64,000 nt of DNA from Vandammella animalimorsus (GCF_002285285.1 NZ_NSJF01000004.1:248001-312000); one strand, 5' to 3'; counted from the first letter of the stretch, positions 17,749-30,494 are shown. Numbers and translations: made by a program. Notes: generated by a model not told the origin, from the letters alone.

Positions 17749-17911
17749 TTTGTTTATTGAAAAGACTGCGGCCTGCTGCGCCTGGGGCCAGCAGCAAGGC
17801 ATCAGGGCTGCACCTACAATGCTTGGCCGTTGTTTCTGCGCCGCAGGCGCATGGCTGCCATGCGGCTTGCCTGCGGCGCAATTGTTGGATTGCTGGATTT
17901 CTGGAGCTTTG

Positions 17912-20251
17912 ATGCCTGACCACCCTGTTGCCCCGCCCGCTGGGGCCCCTGCCGACAAGCGCGCGCTGCTGCGCGAGGCGGCGCTCGAATACCACGAGAA
18001 GCCCGTGCCGGGCAAGATTTCCGTCACGCCGACCAAGCAGCTGATGAACCAGTACGAGCTGTCGCTGGCCTATTCGCCCGGCGTGGCCGCGCCCTGTGAG
18101 GAGATCCAGAAAGACCCGGCCGCCGCTGCGCGCTACACCAGCCGCGCCAATTTGGTGGGCGTCATCAGCAATGGCACGGCGGTGCTGGGCCTGGGCGATA
18201 TTGGCGCGCTGGCCTCCAAGCCGGTGATGGAAGGCAAGGGGGTGCTGTTCAAGAAGTTCTCGGGCATCGACGTGTTCGACATCGAGATCGACGAGAAGGA
18301 CCCGCAGAAGCTGGTGGACATCATCGCCGCGCTGGAGCCGACCTTTGGCGGCATCAATTTGGAGGACATCAAGGCCCCCGAGTGCTTTTTCGTCGAGCGC
18401 GAGCTGCGCAAGCGCATGAAGATCCCGGTGTTTCACGACGACCAGCACGGCACGGCCATCGTGGTGGGCGCGGCCGTGATCGGCGGGCTGAAGGTGCTGG
18501 GCAAGCGCATTGAGGAGGTCAAGCTGGTGACTTCGGGCGCAGGCGCGGCGGCGCTGGCCTGCCTGGGGCTGCTGCTCAAGCTGGGTTTGAAGAAAGAAAA
18601 CGTCTGGGTCACCGATATTGAAGGCCTGGTCTATGAAGGCAGAACGGCGCTGATGGACGAGATCAAGGCCCAGTACGCGCAGCAGACAGACAAGCGCACG
18701 CTGGCCGAAGCGATCGAGGGCGCGGACGTGTTCCTGGGGCTGTCGGCCGGCGGCGTGCTCAAGCCCGAGATGGTGGCGCGCATGGCCGACAAGCCGCTGG
18801 TGCTGGCGCTGGCCAACCCGACGCCGGAAATCCTGCCCGATGAGGTCAAGGCCGTGCGCAGCGATGCAGTGATTGCCACGGGGCGCAGCGATTACCCCAA
18901 CCAGGTCAACAACGTGCTGTGCTTCCCGTACCTGTTCCGTGGCGCGCTGGACTGCGGCGCCACGGCCATCACCGATGAGATGGAGGTGGCGGCCGTACAT
19001 GCCATTGCCGAGCTGGCCCAGGCCGAGCAAAGCGAGGAGGTGGCGCGCGCCTATGTGGGCGAAAAGCTGATGTTCGGGCCAGAGTACGTCATCCCCAAGC
19101 CGTTCGACCCCCGCCTGATGATCAAGATCGCGCCGGCCGTGGCGCGCGCGGCCCAGGCCAGCGGCGTGGCCTCGCGCCCGATCGAGGACATGGACGCCTA
19201 CGTGCAGCGGCTGCAGAACTTCGTCTACACCTCGGGCACGATGATGAAGCCCATCATCCTGGCGGCCAAGGCGGCGCAGAAAAAGCGCATCGCCTACAGC
19301 GAGGGCGAGGAAGAGCGCGTGCTGCGCGCAGCGCAGATCGTGGTGGACGAGCGCATCGCCCGCCCGACGCTGATCGGCCGCCCGGCCGTGATCGCCCAGC
19401 GCATCGAGAAGTTCGGCCTGCGCCTGCAGCAGGGGCGCGACTACGATGTGGTCAACGTCGAGCAGGACGAGCGCTACCAGGACTTCTGGACCAGCTACCA
19501 CCGCATGACCGAGCGCAAGGGCGTCACAGCCCCCGTGGCCAAGATCGAGATGCGCCGGCGCCTGTCGCTGATCGGCAGCATGCTGCTGCACAAGGGCCAC
19601 GTCGAGGGGCTGATCTGCGGCACCTGGGGCGGCTACCACAACCACCTGCACTACATCGACCAGGTCATCGGCAAACAGCCCCAGGCGCGCACCTATGCGG
19701 CCATGAACGCGCTGATCCTGCCTGGGCGGCAGGTCTTTCTGGTGGACACGCACGTGAACTACGACCCCAGCGCCGAGCAGCTGGCCGAAATCACCATCGC
19801 CGCCGCCGCCGAGATGCAGCGCTTTGGCATCCAGCCCAAGGTGGCGCTGCTGTCGCATTCGAGCTTTGGCAGCAGCGACACGCCCAGCGCCGTGAAGATG
19901 CGCCAGACCCTGGCGCTGCTGCGCGAGCAAGCGCCCTGGCTGGACGTGGACGGCGAAATGCACGGCGACGTGGCGCTCGACGAACAGGCCCGCCGCGCGC
20001 TGATGCCCAGCACCACGCTGCAGGGCGACGCCAACCTGCTGGTGCTGCCCAATATCGACGCGGCCAACATCGCCTACAACCTGCTCAAGACCGCTGCCGG
20101 CCACAACATCGCCATCGGCCCCATGCTGCTGGGCGCGGCCAAGGCGGTGCACGTGCTCACGCCCAGCACCACGGTGCGCCGCATCGTCAACATGACGGCG
20201 CTGGCCGTGGTCGATGCCAACTCCCGGCACGGCGAGGCCGCGCAGCCATGA
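17912..20251 (+). CDS. maeB: NADP-dependent malic enzyme (MaeB type)
   Basis: A 779-residue two-part enzyme: an N-terminal malic enzyme (about 1-430) that decarboxylates malate to pyruvate, and a C-terminal phosphotransacetylase-like domain (about 440-779) that is regulatory and binds acetyl-CoA in this family. Motifs include [57 protein letters not shown] and [14 protein letters not shown] lies a few bases before the ATG at 17912. It links the TCA cycle to pyruvate and NADPH, and works with malate synthase G (42.8-45 kb) when cells grow on two-carbon or fatty substrates. The stop overlaps the first possible start of the next gene as ATGA. Confidence 0.96.
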   Translation: MPDHPVAPPAGAPADKRALLREAALEYHEKPVPGKISVTPTKQLMNQYELSLAYSPGVAAPCEEIQKDPAAAARYTSRANLVGVISNGTAVLGLGDIGALASKPVMEGKGVLFKKFSGIDVFDIEIDEKDPQKLVDIIAALEPTFGGINLEDIKAPECFFVERELRKRMKIPVFHDDQHGTAIVVGAAVIGGLKVLGKRIEEVKLVTSGAGAAALACLGLLLKLGLKKENVWVTDIEGLVYEGRTALMDEIKAQYAQQTDKRTLAEAIEGADVFLGLSAGGVLKPEMVARMADKPLVLALANPTPEILPDEVKAVRSDAVIATGRSDYPNQVNNVLCFPYLFRGALDCGATAITDEMEVAAVHAIAELAQAEQSEEVARAYVGEKLMFGPEYVIPKPFDPRLMIKIAPAVARAAQASGVASRPIEDMDAYVQRLQNFVYTSGTMMKPIILAAKAAQKKRIAYSEGEEERVLRAAQIVVDERIARPTLIGRPAVIAQRIEKFGLRLQQGRDYDVVNVEQDERYQDFWTSYHRMTERKGVTAPVAKIEMRRRLSLIGSMLLHKGHVEGLICGTWGGYHNHLHYIDQVIGKQPQARTYAAMNALILPGRQVFLVDTHVNYDPSAEQLAEITIAAAAEMQRFGIQPKVALLSHSSFGSSDTPSAVKMRQTLALLREQAPWLDVDGEMHGDVALDEQARRALMPSTTLQGDANLLVLPNIDAANIAYNLLKTAAGHNIAIGPMLLGAAKAVHVLTPSTTVRRIVNMTALAVVDANSRHGEAAQP

Positions 20252-20346
20252 GGCCCGCGCCTGGCCTGGGCCGCCAGCAGACACGCCAGGCCCCAAGCGC
20301 CCTGGCGGCGGCCCCAGCAACAACCATGGCATCGGGCGCAGCCACA

Positions 20347-20853
20347 ATGCAGCGGCTGCGCCACCGCGCCCGGCCAGTGGTGCGCGCCACCAGCGCTGCT
20401 TTGCTGACGGCCTGGGCAGGCTGCGCCATGGCCATGGGCGTGATGCTCTCGCCCGCCGACCCGGCCCCGACGCACGCCGCGCCCACCGAGCAAACGCAAG
20501 CGGCCCAGCCACCGTCCCGCGCCGATCGCCAGGCCAAAGCCGACGCCGATGCGCCACGCATGGCCACCATCGGCTGGCGTCAACTGCCGCAGAAAGCGCG
20601 CGACACCTATGCGCTGATCTTGCAGGGCGGCCCCTTCCCCTACGACAAGGACGGCAGCGTCTTCGGCAACCGCGAGCGCCTGCTGCCCGTGCAGGCGCGC
20701 GGCTACTACCGCGAATACACCGTGCCCACGCCCGGCGTGCGCCACCGCGGCGCGCGGCGCATCGTTTGTGGCGGCCGGCAAGCCACTGCGCCCGAGCATT
20801 GCTATTACACGGCCGACCACTACGCCAGCTTCCGTCGCATGCTGTTGCCGTAG
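20347..20853 (+). CDS. Secreted guanyl-specific ribonuclease (RNase Sa/N1-T1 family)
   Basis: A small RNase of the bacterial RNase Sa/barnase-like family, exported to the periplasm or medium. With the ATG at 20347 the protein has 168 residues, a basic n-region and hydrophobic core (TSAALLTAWAGCAMA), then a Pro/Ala-rich linker and the enzyme domain: GWRQLPQKARDTYALILQGG, PFPYDKDGSVFGNRE, GYYREYTV, the HRGARRIVCGG strand and the C-terminal CYYTADHYASFRRM with the likely catalytic histidine. Catalytic Glu, Arg and His positions all appear present. An alternative start at 20248 overlaps the maeB stop as ATGA but would put a 45-residue extension before the hydrophobic core. No barstar-like inhibitor gene is adjacent. 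Confidence 0.82.
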   Translation: MQRLRHRARPVVRATSAALLTAWAGCAMAMGVMLSPADPAPTHAAPTEQTQAAQPPSRADRQAKADADAPRMATIGWRQLPQKARDTYALILQGGPFPYDKDGSVFGNRERLLPVQARGYYREYTVPTPGVRHRGARRIVCGGRQATAPEHCYYTADHYASFRRMLLP

Positions 20854-20984
20854 TTGCAGGCCACACTGGCGCAACCCCAGGCGGCCCCTGGCATTGCCAA
20901 GGCATTGCACACCTTGCCGCCCAAAACCCCAACAGATGCACAGGCGCCCGCCAGGCTGGCGGCGTGCCGCTACCATTGCACGCC

Positions 20985-21680
20985 ATGAAGACTCTTTCGA
21001 TGCTGTCAGGCTACGACTGGTTGGCCCTGGCCTGCTTTCTGGGCGTATGGTGGGGCTACATGGGCATGACCAAATACAGCCGGATGCGCCACCGCTCGCT
21101 GCTGGCCACCACCAACCGCTACCGCCGCTACTGGATGAAGCAGGCCACGATGCGCGACCCGCGCATGCTCGATGGTCTGATCACGCAAAACCTCTCCAGC
21201 ACGCCCACCTTCTTCAGCTCGACCACCATCATCGTCATCGGCGGTCTGTTTGCGCTGCTGGGCACCACGGACAAGGCCGCCGAGCTGATGCGCGCCTTCC
21301 CCTTCGCCCAGCCCGCGCCGCCAGAGGTGTTCGAGCTGAAGATCCTGCTGCTGATCTCCATCTTCGTGTACGCGTTCTTCCGCTTCTCGTGGTCCATGCG
21401 GCAGTACACCTTCGTGGCGCTGGCCATTGGCGGCATGCCCCCCGTCGATGAGTTCAAGGCTGGGCGCTTTGACCCCAATTACTACGCCGAGCGCGCCGGC
21501 AAGCTGGTGGGCCGCGCCGCCGAGGCATTCAACGACGGGCTGCGCGCCTACTACTTCTCCTTTGCCGCCCTGGCCTGGTTCTTCTCGCCCCTGGCGCTGA
21601 TGGCCGCCACGGCACTGGTGGTGTTCATCCTGTACTCGCGCGAATTCCACTCCGACGTGCTCAAGATCCTGGCCGAGTAG
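20985..21680 (+). CDS. DUF599-family membrane protein
   Basis: A 231-residue integral membrane protein of the DUF599 family, function unknown. Four hydrophobic segments are visible: DWLALACFLGVWWGYMGM (about 10-27), IIVIGGLFALLG (about 75-90), FELKILLLISIFVYAFFRFSW (about 110-130) and the C-terminal SFAALAWFFSPLALMAATALVVFIL (about 195-220). The conserved segments NRYRRYWMKQ and NQNLSST-like ITQNLSSTPTFFSST mark the family. The stretch between 20854 and 20984 contains no gene. It appears to be a single-gene unit. Confidence 0.88.
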   Translation: MKTLSMLSGYDWLALACFLGVWWGYMGMTKYSRMRHRSLLATTNRYRRYWMKQATMRDPRMLDGLITQNLSSTPTFFSSTTIIVIGGLFALLGTTDKAAELMRAFPFAQPAPPEVFELKILLLISIFVYAFFRFSWSMRQYTFVALAIGGMPPVDEFKAGRFDPNYYAERAGKLVGRAAEAFNDGLRAYYFSFAALAWFFSPLALMAATALVVFILYSREFHSDVLKILAE

Positions 21681-21833
21681 CCCAGCTCCTGCGCAAAAGC
21701 CGACACATTGGCCTGCAATGTGTTGCAGAATGACACGCTTACCGCCTGCTCAAACGGCCGGCGGTTGAAGATCATCCCCCGGCAGGCTTAGCAGCCTCGG
21801 CAGGGCTGTCTCAACAAATGCAACAACCACAGC

Positions 21834-22685
21834 ATGCAAGAGTACCGGCAAGTGCTGGCGCGGGCGGAGCAACTGATGCGCGCAGGCGATTACCAGGCGG
21901 CGTTGGCCATCCTGGAGTTCCTGCTGCCCAGGCACCCCAACGTCGTGGCCTTGCATTGGTACCGCAGCCGCTGCCTGGTGCGGCTGGGGCAGCGCGACAA
22001 GGCCCGCATTGCGCTGACGGCTGTGCTGCGCGCGCGGCCCAACTTCGTGCCAGCGCTGATGATCCGCGTCAAGCTCGCACGCGACGATGCGGAGGACTTC
22101 GACGTCGAGCCGCTGCTGCGGCGCATTTTGCTGCTCGAGCCCGAGCGCGCCCGCGCCATGTACTGGCTGGCCGATACGCTGCTGCAGCGCGGCCCCGAGC
22201 ACCAGCGCGAAGCCCTGCAGCTGCTCGACCAAAGCATCGCTCTGTCCCCGGATCTGCTCAAGGCACGGTTGCGCCGCGCTGATTTGCTGATCGAGCAAAG
22301 CGAAGACCCCGAGCAGCTGCCGCAAGACGCTCAGCTGCACACCGACGCCCTGGGCGTAGGCCTGGACCGCAGCAAGCTGGAGGCCGCGCTGGCCGATCTG
22401 CAATACGTGGCCGATCGCCGCCACCATGAAAAAGCCGACATCCGCGCCGCGCACATCCTGCTGCGCCTGGGCCGCCAGCAGGAAGCCCTGGGGCATTTCG
22501 ACCGCATGTTGGCGCGCCTTGCTTCAAACGATCCCCGGCGCGCCGCGTTGCAGCTGCTGCGCCAGCAGGCCCTGCAACGCCCCCTGCCAGATGCTGGGTT
22601 CACCACCAGCGGCGCCGCCACAGCCAGCGCGCCCGATCACGGCATGGGCAACGCCACTGGCAGCGCGCAAGCTGCGGCACAATAG
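21834..22685 (+). CDS. Tetratricopeptide-repeat protein
   Basis: A 283-residue protein made of helix-turn-helix TPR-like units: [51 protein letters not shown], then two further units with the P-at-position-32 pattern ([19 protein letters not shown]). No signal peptide or membrane segment, so cytoplasmic. TPR proteins scaffold protein-protein contacts; no partner can be named. The tail (about 250-283) is Ala/Gly/Ser-rich and low complexity. It ends 146 bp before ssb. Confidence 0.75.
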   Translation: MQEYRQVLARAEQLMRAGDYQAALAILEFLLPRHPNVVALHWYRSRCLVRLGQRDKARIALTAVLRARPNFVPALMIRVKLARDDAEDFDVEPLLRRILLLEPERARAMYWLADTLLQRGPEHQREALQLLDQSIALSPDLLKARLRRADLLIEQSEDPEQLPQDAQLHTDALGVGLDRSKLEAALADLQYVADRRHHEKADIRAAHILLRLGRQQEALGHFDRMLARLASNDPRRAALQLLRQQALQRPLPDAGFTTSGAATASAPDHGMGNATGSAQAAAQ

Positions 22686-22831
22686 CCTGCCCTTGCTGGC
22701 ACCAACGGCTGCCCGGGCCTTATCCGCACACCCCCAGGCGCGCTTTGCGCGGGCCGCCACGAACGACGCGGACAGGGCCAGCGCCGACAACCGCTGCCAG
22801 TCATTTGTCCCGTCTTGAAAGAAAACGCACC

Positions 22832-23353
22832 ATGGCCTCAGTCAATAAAGTCATCCTCGTCGGCAACCTCGGACGCGACCCCGAGTTGCGCATGTTCCCC
22901 AGCGGCGGCCAGGTGGCCAACGTCAGCGTGGCCACGACCGAACAATGGCGCGACAAGCAAACCGGCGAGCGGCGCGAGCTGACCGAATGGCACAACGTGG
23001 TCTTCAATGACCGCCTGGCCGAAATCGCTGCGCAGTACCTGCGCAAAGGCTCGTCCGTCTACATCGAAGGGCGCATCCGCACGCGCAAATGGCAAGACCA
23101 ATCCGGCCAGGATCGCTACACCACCGAAATCCGCGCCGACGTCATGCAAATGCTCGGCGGCCGGGGCAGCGGCGGTGGGGACGGCGGCTACGACGGTGGC
23201 GGCTACAGCAGCGGCGGTTATGGCGGCGGCGCCCCGGCCCGCCAGCAGCCCGAGCGCCCGCCCCAAGCCGCCCCCGCAGCCCAGCGCCCCGCTGCCCCGC
23301 CGCCGCCGGCACAGAGCTTCGACCAGTTCGAGGACGACGACATTCCGTTCTGA
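22832..23353 (+). CDS. ssb: Single-stranded DNA-binding protein
   Basis: A 173-residue SSB that coats single-stranded DNA during replication and repair. The OB-fold spans about residues 1-110 ([60 protein letters not shown]). The linker is a Gly/Tyr/Ser-rich tract followed by Pro/Ala/Gln. The acidic tip FEDDDIPF is the conserved docking peptide for partner enzymes. GAAAGAAAAC precedes the ATG. A hairpin and a palindromic repeat element follow the gene. Confidence 0.97.
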   Translation: MASVNKVILVGNLGRDPELRMFPSGGQVANVSVATTEQWRDKQTGERRELTEWHNVVFNDRLAEIAAQYLRKGSSVYIEGRIRTRKWQDQSGQDRYTTEIRADVMQMLGGRGSGGGDGGYDGGGYSSGGYGGGAPARQQPERPPQAAPAAQRPAAPPPPAQSFDQFEDDDIPF

Positions 23354-23388
23354 GAACAGTCCTCAACCAAGGGCTGAGCAAAGCAAAA

Positions 23389-23425
23389 TGGCCCAGGCAA
23401 TGCCTCTTTCTGCCCCCCTGGGCCA
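23389..23425. terminator. Hairpin after ssb
   Basis: TGGCCCAGG (23389-23397) pairs with CCTGGGCCA (23417-23425) around a 19-nt loop, 35 bp after the ssb stop. There is no T-run, so it may be a weak terminator or stabiliser. The remaining gap to pyrF is filled mainly by the repeat at 23536-23702. Confidence 0.4.
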
Positions 23426-23535
23426 GCAGTGGCACAGGTTGCCCCGATGCGCAGCAAAGGGGCCCAAGCATCCCGGCCCCTGCCCCCACACGGGCGGCAA
23501 CTACCGAGCCAATCTCACCAAGACTTTGAACGCTC

Positions 23536-23702
23536 TTAGAGCCTGTTCAAAATCTCGGCGCGAGTGGGCAAGAAGCAGTTTGGGGTGGGCGGCAAGGCGC
23601 AAAACGCAGCCATAGCTGGGGCTATGGCGAGGCTTTGCAACGCAGCAGAGCGCCCAAATCCGCTCTCTTGACCGCCGTGCAAAGATTTGGAACAGGCTCT
23701 TA
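23536..23702. repeat. Palindromic intergenic repeat, subfamily A, copy 1
   Basis: A 167-bp element that is one long imperfect inverted repeat. Terminal arms TTAGAGCCTGTTCAAAATCT and the complement of the right end (TAAGAGCCTGTTCCAAATCT) match at 18 of 20. Inner arms share CAAGA-AGC, TTTGGG and other blocks. The centre is the perfect 8-bp stem GCCATAGC/GCTATGGC (23609-23628) with a TGGG loop. Related copies lie at 36358 and 46343. The right terminus overlaps the pyrF stop codon. It encodes no protein and resembles ERIC or MITE elements in build, not in sequence. Confidence 0.8.
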
Positions 23703-24527
23703 CGCCGGCACTGCCGCGTTGAGCTCGTCGCGCGTGCGCAATGCCTGGGCGCGCGCGGCCTGGGCAAAATCGGCCCCCTGGCTGGCGTAGAGGATGGCGC
23801 GCGAGGAGTTGATGGCCACGCTGCCTGGGCCGGTATAAGCGGCGCGCACCGTGGCCACGGCATCGCCGCCCTGCGCGCCCACGCCCGGGATCAGCAGCGG
23901 CAGGCTGGGGGCGCAGCGGCGCACGGCCGCCACGTCCTCGGGGTAGGTCGCGCCCACCACCAGGCCCAGCTGGCCATTGCTGTTCCAGCCCCCCTGGGCC
24001 TGGGCGGCCAGGTGCTCGAACAGACGCGGCTGACCCGGCACGTCAGCCAGGCGCTGTGCCTGAAAGTCATTGCCGCCAGGGTTGGATGTGCGGCACAGCA
24101 GGAATACGCCCTTGTCCGGATATTGCAGATAGGGCTGCACCGTGTCTTGCCCCATGAAGGGCGAGACCGTGACGGCATCGGCCCCATAGCGCTCAAAGGC
24201 TTCGCGCGCGTACTGCACGGCAGTGGCGCCAATGTCGCCGCGCTTGGCGTCGAGGATGACCGGCACGCCGGGCGCGGCTTTGCGGATGTGGGCGATCAGG
24301 CGCTCGAGCTGCGCCTCCGCGCCTTGCGCGGCAAAGTAGGCAATCTGCGGCTTGAAGGCACAGGCCAGATCGGCCGTGGCATCGACGATGGCCGCGCAAA
24401 AATCGTAAATGCCTGCCGCGCCCTGGGGCAGGTGGGAGGGGAAGCGGGCCGGCTCGGGATCCAGCCCGACGCACAGCATGGTGTGCTGGCTGCGCGATGC
24501 AGCCGTCAGTTGATCGGTAAAACGCAT
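23700..24527 (-). CDS. pyrF: Orotidine 5'-phosphate decarboxylase (Mycobacterium-type)
   Basis: A 275-residue enzyme for the last step of UMP synthesis, OMP to UMP plus CO2. It is the longer type-2 form found in mycobacteria, Myxococcus and many betaproteobacteria. The active site [10 protein letters not shown] lies at 91-100 with K95. Further motifs are [37 protein letters not shown] and the phosphate-binding PGVGAQGGD. The ATG at 24527 gives the canonical MRFTDQL start; the 24-codon open extension upstream is not used. Its TAA stop lies inside the terminal arm of repeat copy 1. It is transcribed leftward, downstream of secA by 104 bp. Confidence 0.95.
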   Translation of the reverse strand: MRFTDQLTAASRSQHTMLCVGLDPEPARFPSHLPQGAAGIYDFCAAIVDATADLACAFKPQIAYFAAQGAEAQLERLIAHIRKAAPGVPVILDAKRGDIGATAVQYAREAFERYGADAVTVSPFMGQDTVQPYLQYPDKGVFLLCRTSNPGGNDFQAQRLADVPGQPRLFEHLAAQAQGGWNSNGQLGLVVGATYPEDVAAVRRCAPSLPLLIPGVGAQGGDAVATVRAAYTGPGSVAINSSRAILYASQGADFAQAARAQALRTRDELNAAVPA

Positions 24528-24631
24528 GGCGCGAGATTGTGGCACAGCGCCTGCCGGCCCAATGCAGAGCCAGCGGCCCGGGCAGTGCGACGGCGCCAAG
24601 CGCTGTGAACCTCAGCGCCGCACCGCGCAAC

Positions 24632-27358
<2,727 letters not shown>

Positions 27359-27689
27359 GAAAAATCACCACCTCGCAACACCCGGGGCGCAGCCCAGGCC
27401 GAGGGGCCTTCAAATATCAATTGCAAATCAAAAGTCCGCCACGCGCCTGAGCCCAAAAAGCCAAGCCAGCCAATGCCGAACTCGCGGTGAAAACCGCCGC
27501 GCATTCTACCTACCGCGCGACCAGCCAGCGCCATGCCCGCTGGCCATGCAGGCATCTGGGGCTGTCGGCGGCCTTTTCAAGCCCGCTCCTGCCCACGCAG
27601 CGCGATCCGCAACGGTTGCGCCGCCGCCACGGATGCGCTCTTGGGATGGTCTGTGGGCTCACTACAATAGCCCGCCGATTGGAAGTGAC
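27359..27689. other. Divergent intergenic region between secA and gspL
   Basis: 331 bp that must hold the leftward secA promoter and the rightward gsp promoter. An AT-rich island at 27410-27432 (TTCAAATATCAATTGCAAAT) is the best place for the secA promoter, but no clear -35/-10 pair was fixed. No gene or repeat was found. Confidence 0.45.
27641..27668 (+). promoter_or_regulatory. Putative sigma-70 promoter of the gsp operon
   Basis: TTGGGA (27641-27646), 16-bp spacer, TACAAT (27663-27668), 21 bp before the gspL start codon. The -10 is good (5 of 6), the -35 moderate (4 of 6). Confidence 0.5.
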
Positions 27690-28988
27690 ATGCCCGCCCT
27701 GATTCTCGAAGCCCCCTCGCACCTGCTGCCCGCGCAAAGCCCGTGGGCCTTCGTGCGCAGCGCCGATGGCCAGACCATCAGCGACAGCGGGCACAGCCCC
27801 GTGGGCCTGCTGCCTGTGCCGGGCAAAGGCACGGAGGTGGTGCTGGTGCTGCCGGTGCAGGATGTGTCCTGGCACTGGGTGCGGCTGCCGCAGATCGCCC
27901 TCAAGGATCGCGCCCGGCTGCGCGCCGTGCTGCAGGGCCTGCTGGAAGACCAGCTGCTCGACGAGCCCGAGCAACTGCACTTTGCGCTGGCGCCACAGGC
28001 GCGCGCTGGCGCACCTTGCTGGGTGGCGGTGTGCCAGACCGGGCGCCTGCAAGCCCATGTGACCGCCCTGGCCCAGCAGGGCCTGCAGGTACAACGCATC
28101 GTGCCGGCCTTTGCCCCGCCGCCGCACGAGCCCACCGCTGCAGCCGATGCCAGCGACGCCGCGCCGGCGACCGCCAGCCTGTATGCCATCGGCACCGAGG
28201 ACGATCCCTGGCTGGTGGCCGTAGGCGCCGGCCAGGGCGGTAGCGCGCCAACGCCACAGGCCGGCGTACTGGCCCTGCCGCTGACGGCCAGCGCCGCCGC
28301 GCTGGACTGCGTGGCCCAACCCGGCGCAGCCGTGCAGGCCGAGCCGGCCCTGTACCAGCTGGCCCAGCAGCGCCTGGGCCGCCCGGTGCAGTTGCTGGAG
28401 CCACCCCAGCGCCTGCTGCAGGCGGCCCAGTCGCCGTGGAACCTGGCGCAGTTCCAGTTTGCCAACAGCGGGCGCGACCGCCTGGGGCAAAACCTGAACA
28501 AAGGGCTGCAGAATTTTCTGCGCGCCCCGGCCTGGCGCTGGGCACGCTGGGGCGCAGCCCTGCTGGTGCTGGTGCAGCTGGCCGGCGTCCAACTCTGGGC
28601 CTGGCAGGCGCGCCGCGATTTACAGCAGCTGCACGCCCAGGTCGATACGGTGTTTCGCAGCACCTTCCCAAAAGTGGCGGTGGTGGTCGATGCGCCACGG
28701 CAAATGCGCCAGGAGCTGCAGCGCCTGCAACAGCAAAGCGGCGCGCTGACGCCCGGCTCCTTCGAGGTGTTGGCCGGCGCGGCCGGCCTGGGCCTGCCCG
28801 AGGACATGCGCCCGCAGGAGCTGCACTATGAAAACGCCCAGTTGCGTCTGGGCGGCCTGCCGCATGGCAGCGAATTACTGCAGCAATGGGAGGACGGCCT
28901 GGCCGCACAAGGCCTGCTGGCGCAGTGGCACGAAGGCCGCCTGCAGATCGAGCCGGCGCCGACCACCCCAACAAGGGGCCAGCCATGA
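27690..28988 (+). CDS. gspL: Type II secretion system protein GspL
   Basis: A 432-residue inner-membrane assembly protein linking the GspE ATPase to the pseudopilus platform. The cytoplasmic part (about 1-270) is the actin-like GspL fold (VVLVLPVQDVSWHWVRLPQIALKDRARLRAVLQGLLEDQLLDEP). One membrane segment lies near 290-310 (WGAALLVLVQLAGVQLWAW), followed by the periplasmic ferredoxin-like domain. The ATG at 27690 starts the MPALILEAPSH sequence. The stop overlaps gspM as ATGA. First gene of a gspL-M-N-D-E operon. Confidence 0.9.
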   Translation: MPALILEAPSHLLPAQSPWAFVRSADGQTISDSGHSPVGLLPVPGKGTEVVLVLPVQDVSWHWVRLPQIALKDRARLRAVLQGLLEDQLLDEPEQLHFALAPQARAGAPCWVAVCQTGRLQAHVTALAQQGLQVQRIVPAFAPPPHEPTAAADASDAAPATASLYAIGTEDDPWLVAVGAGQGGSAPTPQAGVLALPLTASAAALDCVAQPGAAVQAEPALYQLAQQRLGRPVQLLEPPQRLLQAAQSPWNLAQFQFANSGRDRLGQNLNKGLQNFLRAPAWRWARWGAALLVLVQLAGVQLWAWQARRDLQQLHAQVDTVFRSTFPKVAVVVDAPRQMRQELQRLQQQSGALTPGSFEVLAGAAGLGLPEDMRPQELHYENAQLRLGGLPHGSELLQQWEDGLAAQGLLAQWHEGRLQIEPAPTTPTRGQP

Positions 28989-29581
28989 ACCGCCCTGCAC
29001 AGCCCCCCGCCAAAGCCTCCGGTCATGGGCCGAGCCGCGTCGGCGCGACGCTGGCGCCGCTGCGCCAACGCTGGCACAACCTGCAGGCGCGCGAGCGCAG
29101 CATGCTGGCGCTGGCCGCGGCCGTGGTGGCTGGCGGGCTGCTGTGGGCACTGGCGCTGCAACCGGCTTGGCGCACCTGGCAAGGCTACGAGCCCCGGCGC
29201 CTGGCGTTGGAGCAACAGCTGCAACACATGCAGGCCATGCGCCAGCAAGCGCAGCAATTGCAGCAGCAGCTGGCCAGCAGCGCCACGGCCAGCAGCACGC
29301 CAGCGGCGCTGGCCGCCGCCGTGGAGGCCAGCGCCAAACGCCTGCTGGCCGCGCCCGGCCAGAGCGCCGATGCCGCGCCGCAGCTGACCGTGGCCGGCGA
29401 CCGCGCCACCGTGCGCCTGCGCGCCGTGCCCGCAGCCCAGCTGCTGCAATGGCTGCGCGAAGTGCGCGAGACCACGCGCAGCCAGCCCGTGCAAGTGCAG
29501 CTCAGCCGCGACGCGGGCAATGGCACGCCACGCTGGAGCGGGCACATCGTCCTGGCGCTGCCCAGCGGCGCCCAGCCTTGA
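28985..29581 (+). CDS. gspM: Type II secretion system protein GspM
   Basis: A 198-residue bitopic inner-membrane protein that pairs with GspL. It has a cytoplasmic N-terminus, one membrane segment around residues 38-56 (MLALAAAVVAGGLLWALAL), a Gln-rich coiled-coil stretch (LEQQLQHMQAMRQQAQQLQQQL) and a periplasmic domain ending VQLSRDAGNGTPRWSGHIVLALP. The ATG overlaps the gspL stop by 4 bp, so translation is coupled. Assignment rests on order and the typical build; sequence conservation of GspM is low. Confidence 0.85.
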   Translation: MNRPAQPPAKASGHGPSRVGATLAPLRQRWHNLQARERSMLALAAAVVAGGLLWALALQPAWRTWQGYEPRRLALEQQLQHMQAMRQQAQQLQQQLASSATASSTPAALAAAVEASAKRLLAAPGQSADAAPQLTVAGDRATVRLRAVPAAQLLQWLREVRETTRSQPVQVQLSRDAGNGTPRWSGHIVLALPSGAQP

Positions 29582-29690
29582 GCAGCACGGCCATGGTCAT
29601 GCATTGCCACAGCCAGCCGATGATCGCCACCAGGCCACCTGCTGCGGCCTGGCCCTGGCTGCGCCGCGCCACGGCCGGGAGCAGACCGCG

Positions 29691-30494
29691 ATGAGCCAGC
29701 GCCAACGCAACCCACGTACAGCGCCCGCACCGGCCCGCATGGGGCGCTGGGCGCTGCTGGGCGCGCTGCTGGGCATGCTGTGGGCGCTGGCCCTGTATGC
29801 ACCGGCGCGCTGGATGGCCCAGGCGCTGGAGCATGCCAGCCAGGGGCAGGTGCAGCTGCAACAGGCGCGCGGCACGCTCTGGAATGGCTCGGCCGTGCTG
29901 GTGCTCACCGGCGGCGCGGGCAGCCAAGACCGCATGCGCCTGCCCGGCCGCCTGAGCTGGGCGCTGCGCCCGGCCTGGCTGGGCGCCCGGCTGCAGCTGC
30001 TGCCCGATTGCTGCGCCGCCGAACCTGCCCAGCTGCGGCTGCGCCTGGGCTGGCAGCGCGCCGAGCTGCACATAGCCACGCACCAAAGCCAATGGCCGTC
30101 GAGCCTGCTGCAGGGCCTGGGCGCGCCGTGGAACACCTTGCAACTTGACGGCCAGCTGAGCCTGCACATAGAGAATTTGCGCCTGCAATGGGCAGCTGGC
30201 CGCAGCCTGGTGCAAGGCACGCTGGAGGCCTCGCTGAAAAACGCCACGTCGCGGCTGAGCACCATCCGGCCCCTGGGCAGCTATCGCCTTATCATGCACG
30301 GCGGCGAGGCCCTGGGCCTGCAGCTGTTGACCGATGCCGGGCCGCTGCAGCTCAGCGGCCAGGGGCACTGGCAAGCCCAGCGGCTGCGCTTTGCCGGCCA
30401 GGCCAGCGCCACGCCGGAGCATCTGCCCGCCTTGTCCAATCTGCTGAGTTTGCTCGGTCGCCGCGATGGCGATCGCGCCATTTTGAATTTCTAG
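29691..30494 (+). CDS. gspN: Type II secretion system protein GspN
   Basis: A 267-residue GspN, an accessory subunit found in some type II systems. It has an N-terminal membrane anchor (about 22-42, WALLGALLGMLWALALYAP) and a periplasmic beta-rich body. Family features are GTLWNGSAVL, LSWALRPAWLGARLQL and the C-terminal LSNLLSLLGRRDGDRAILNF. The ATG at 29691 follows GCAGACCGCG with no strong ribosome site. A 109-bp gap separates it from gspM, and the stop TAG abuts the gspD ATG directly. Confidence 0.85.
   Translation: MSQRQRNPRTAPAPARMGRWALLGALLGMLWALALYAPARWMAQALEHASQGQVQLQQARGTLWNGSAVLVLTGGAGSQDRMRLPGRLSWALRPAWLGARLQLLPDCCAAEPAQLRLRLGWQRAELHIATHQSQWPSSLLQGLGAPWNTLQLDGQLSLHIENLRLQWAAGRSLVQGTLEASLKNATSRLSTIRPLGSYRLIMHGGEALGLQLLTDAGPLQLSGQGHWQAQRLRFAGQASATPEHLPALSNLLSLLGRRDGDRAILNF

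Noticed and set aside
17378-20986. A 1202-codon open frame antisense to maeB and the RNase gene
   Set aside because: It is the mirror of well-supported genes, Arg/Gly/His-rich without domains.
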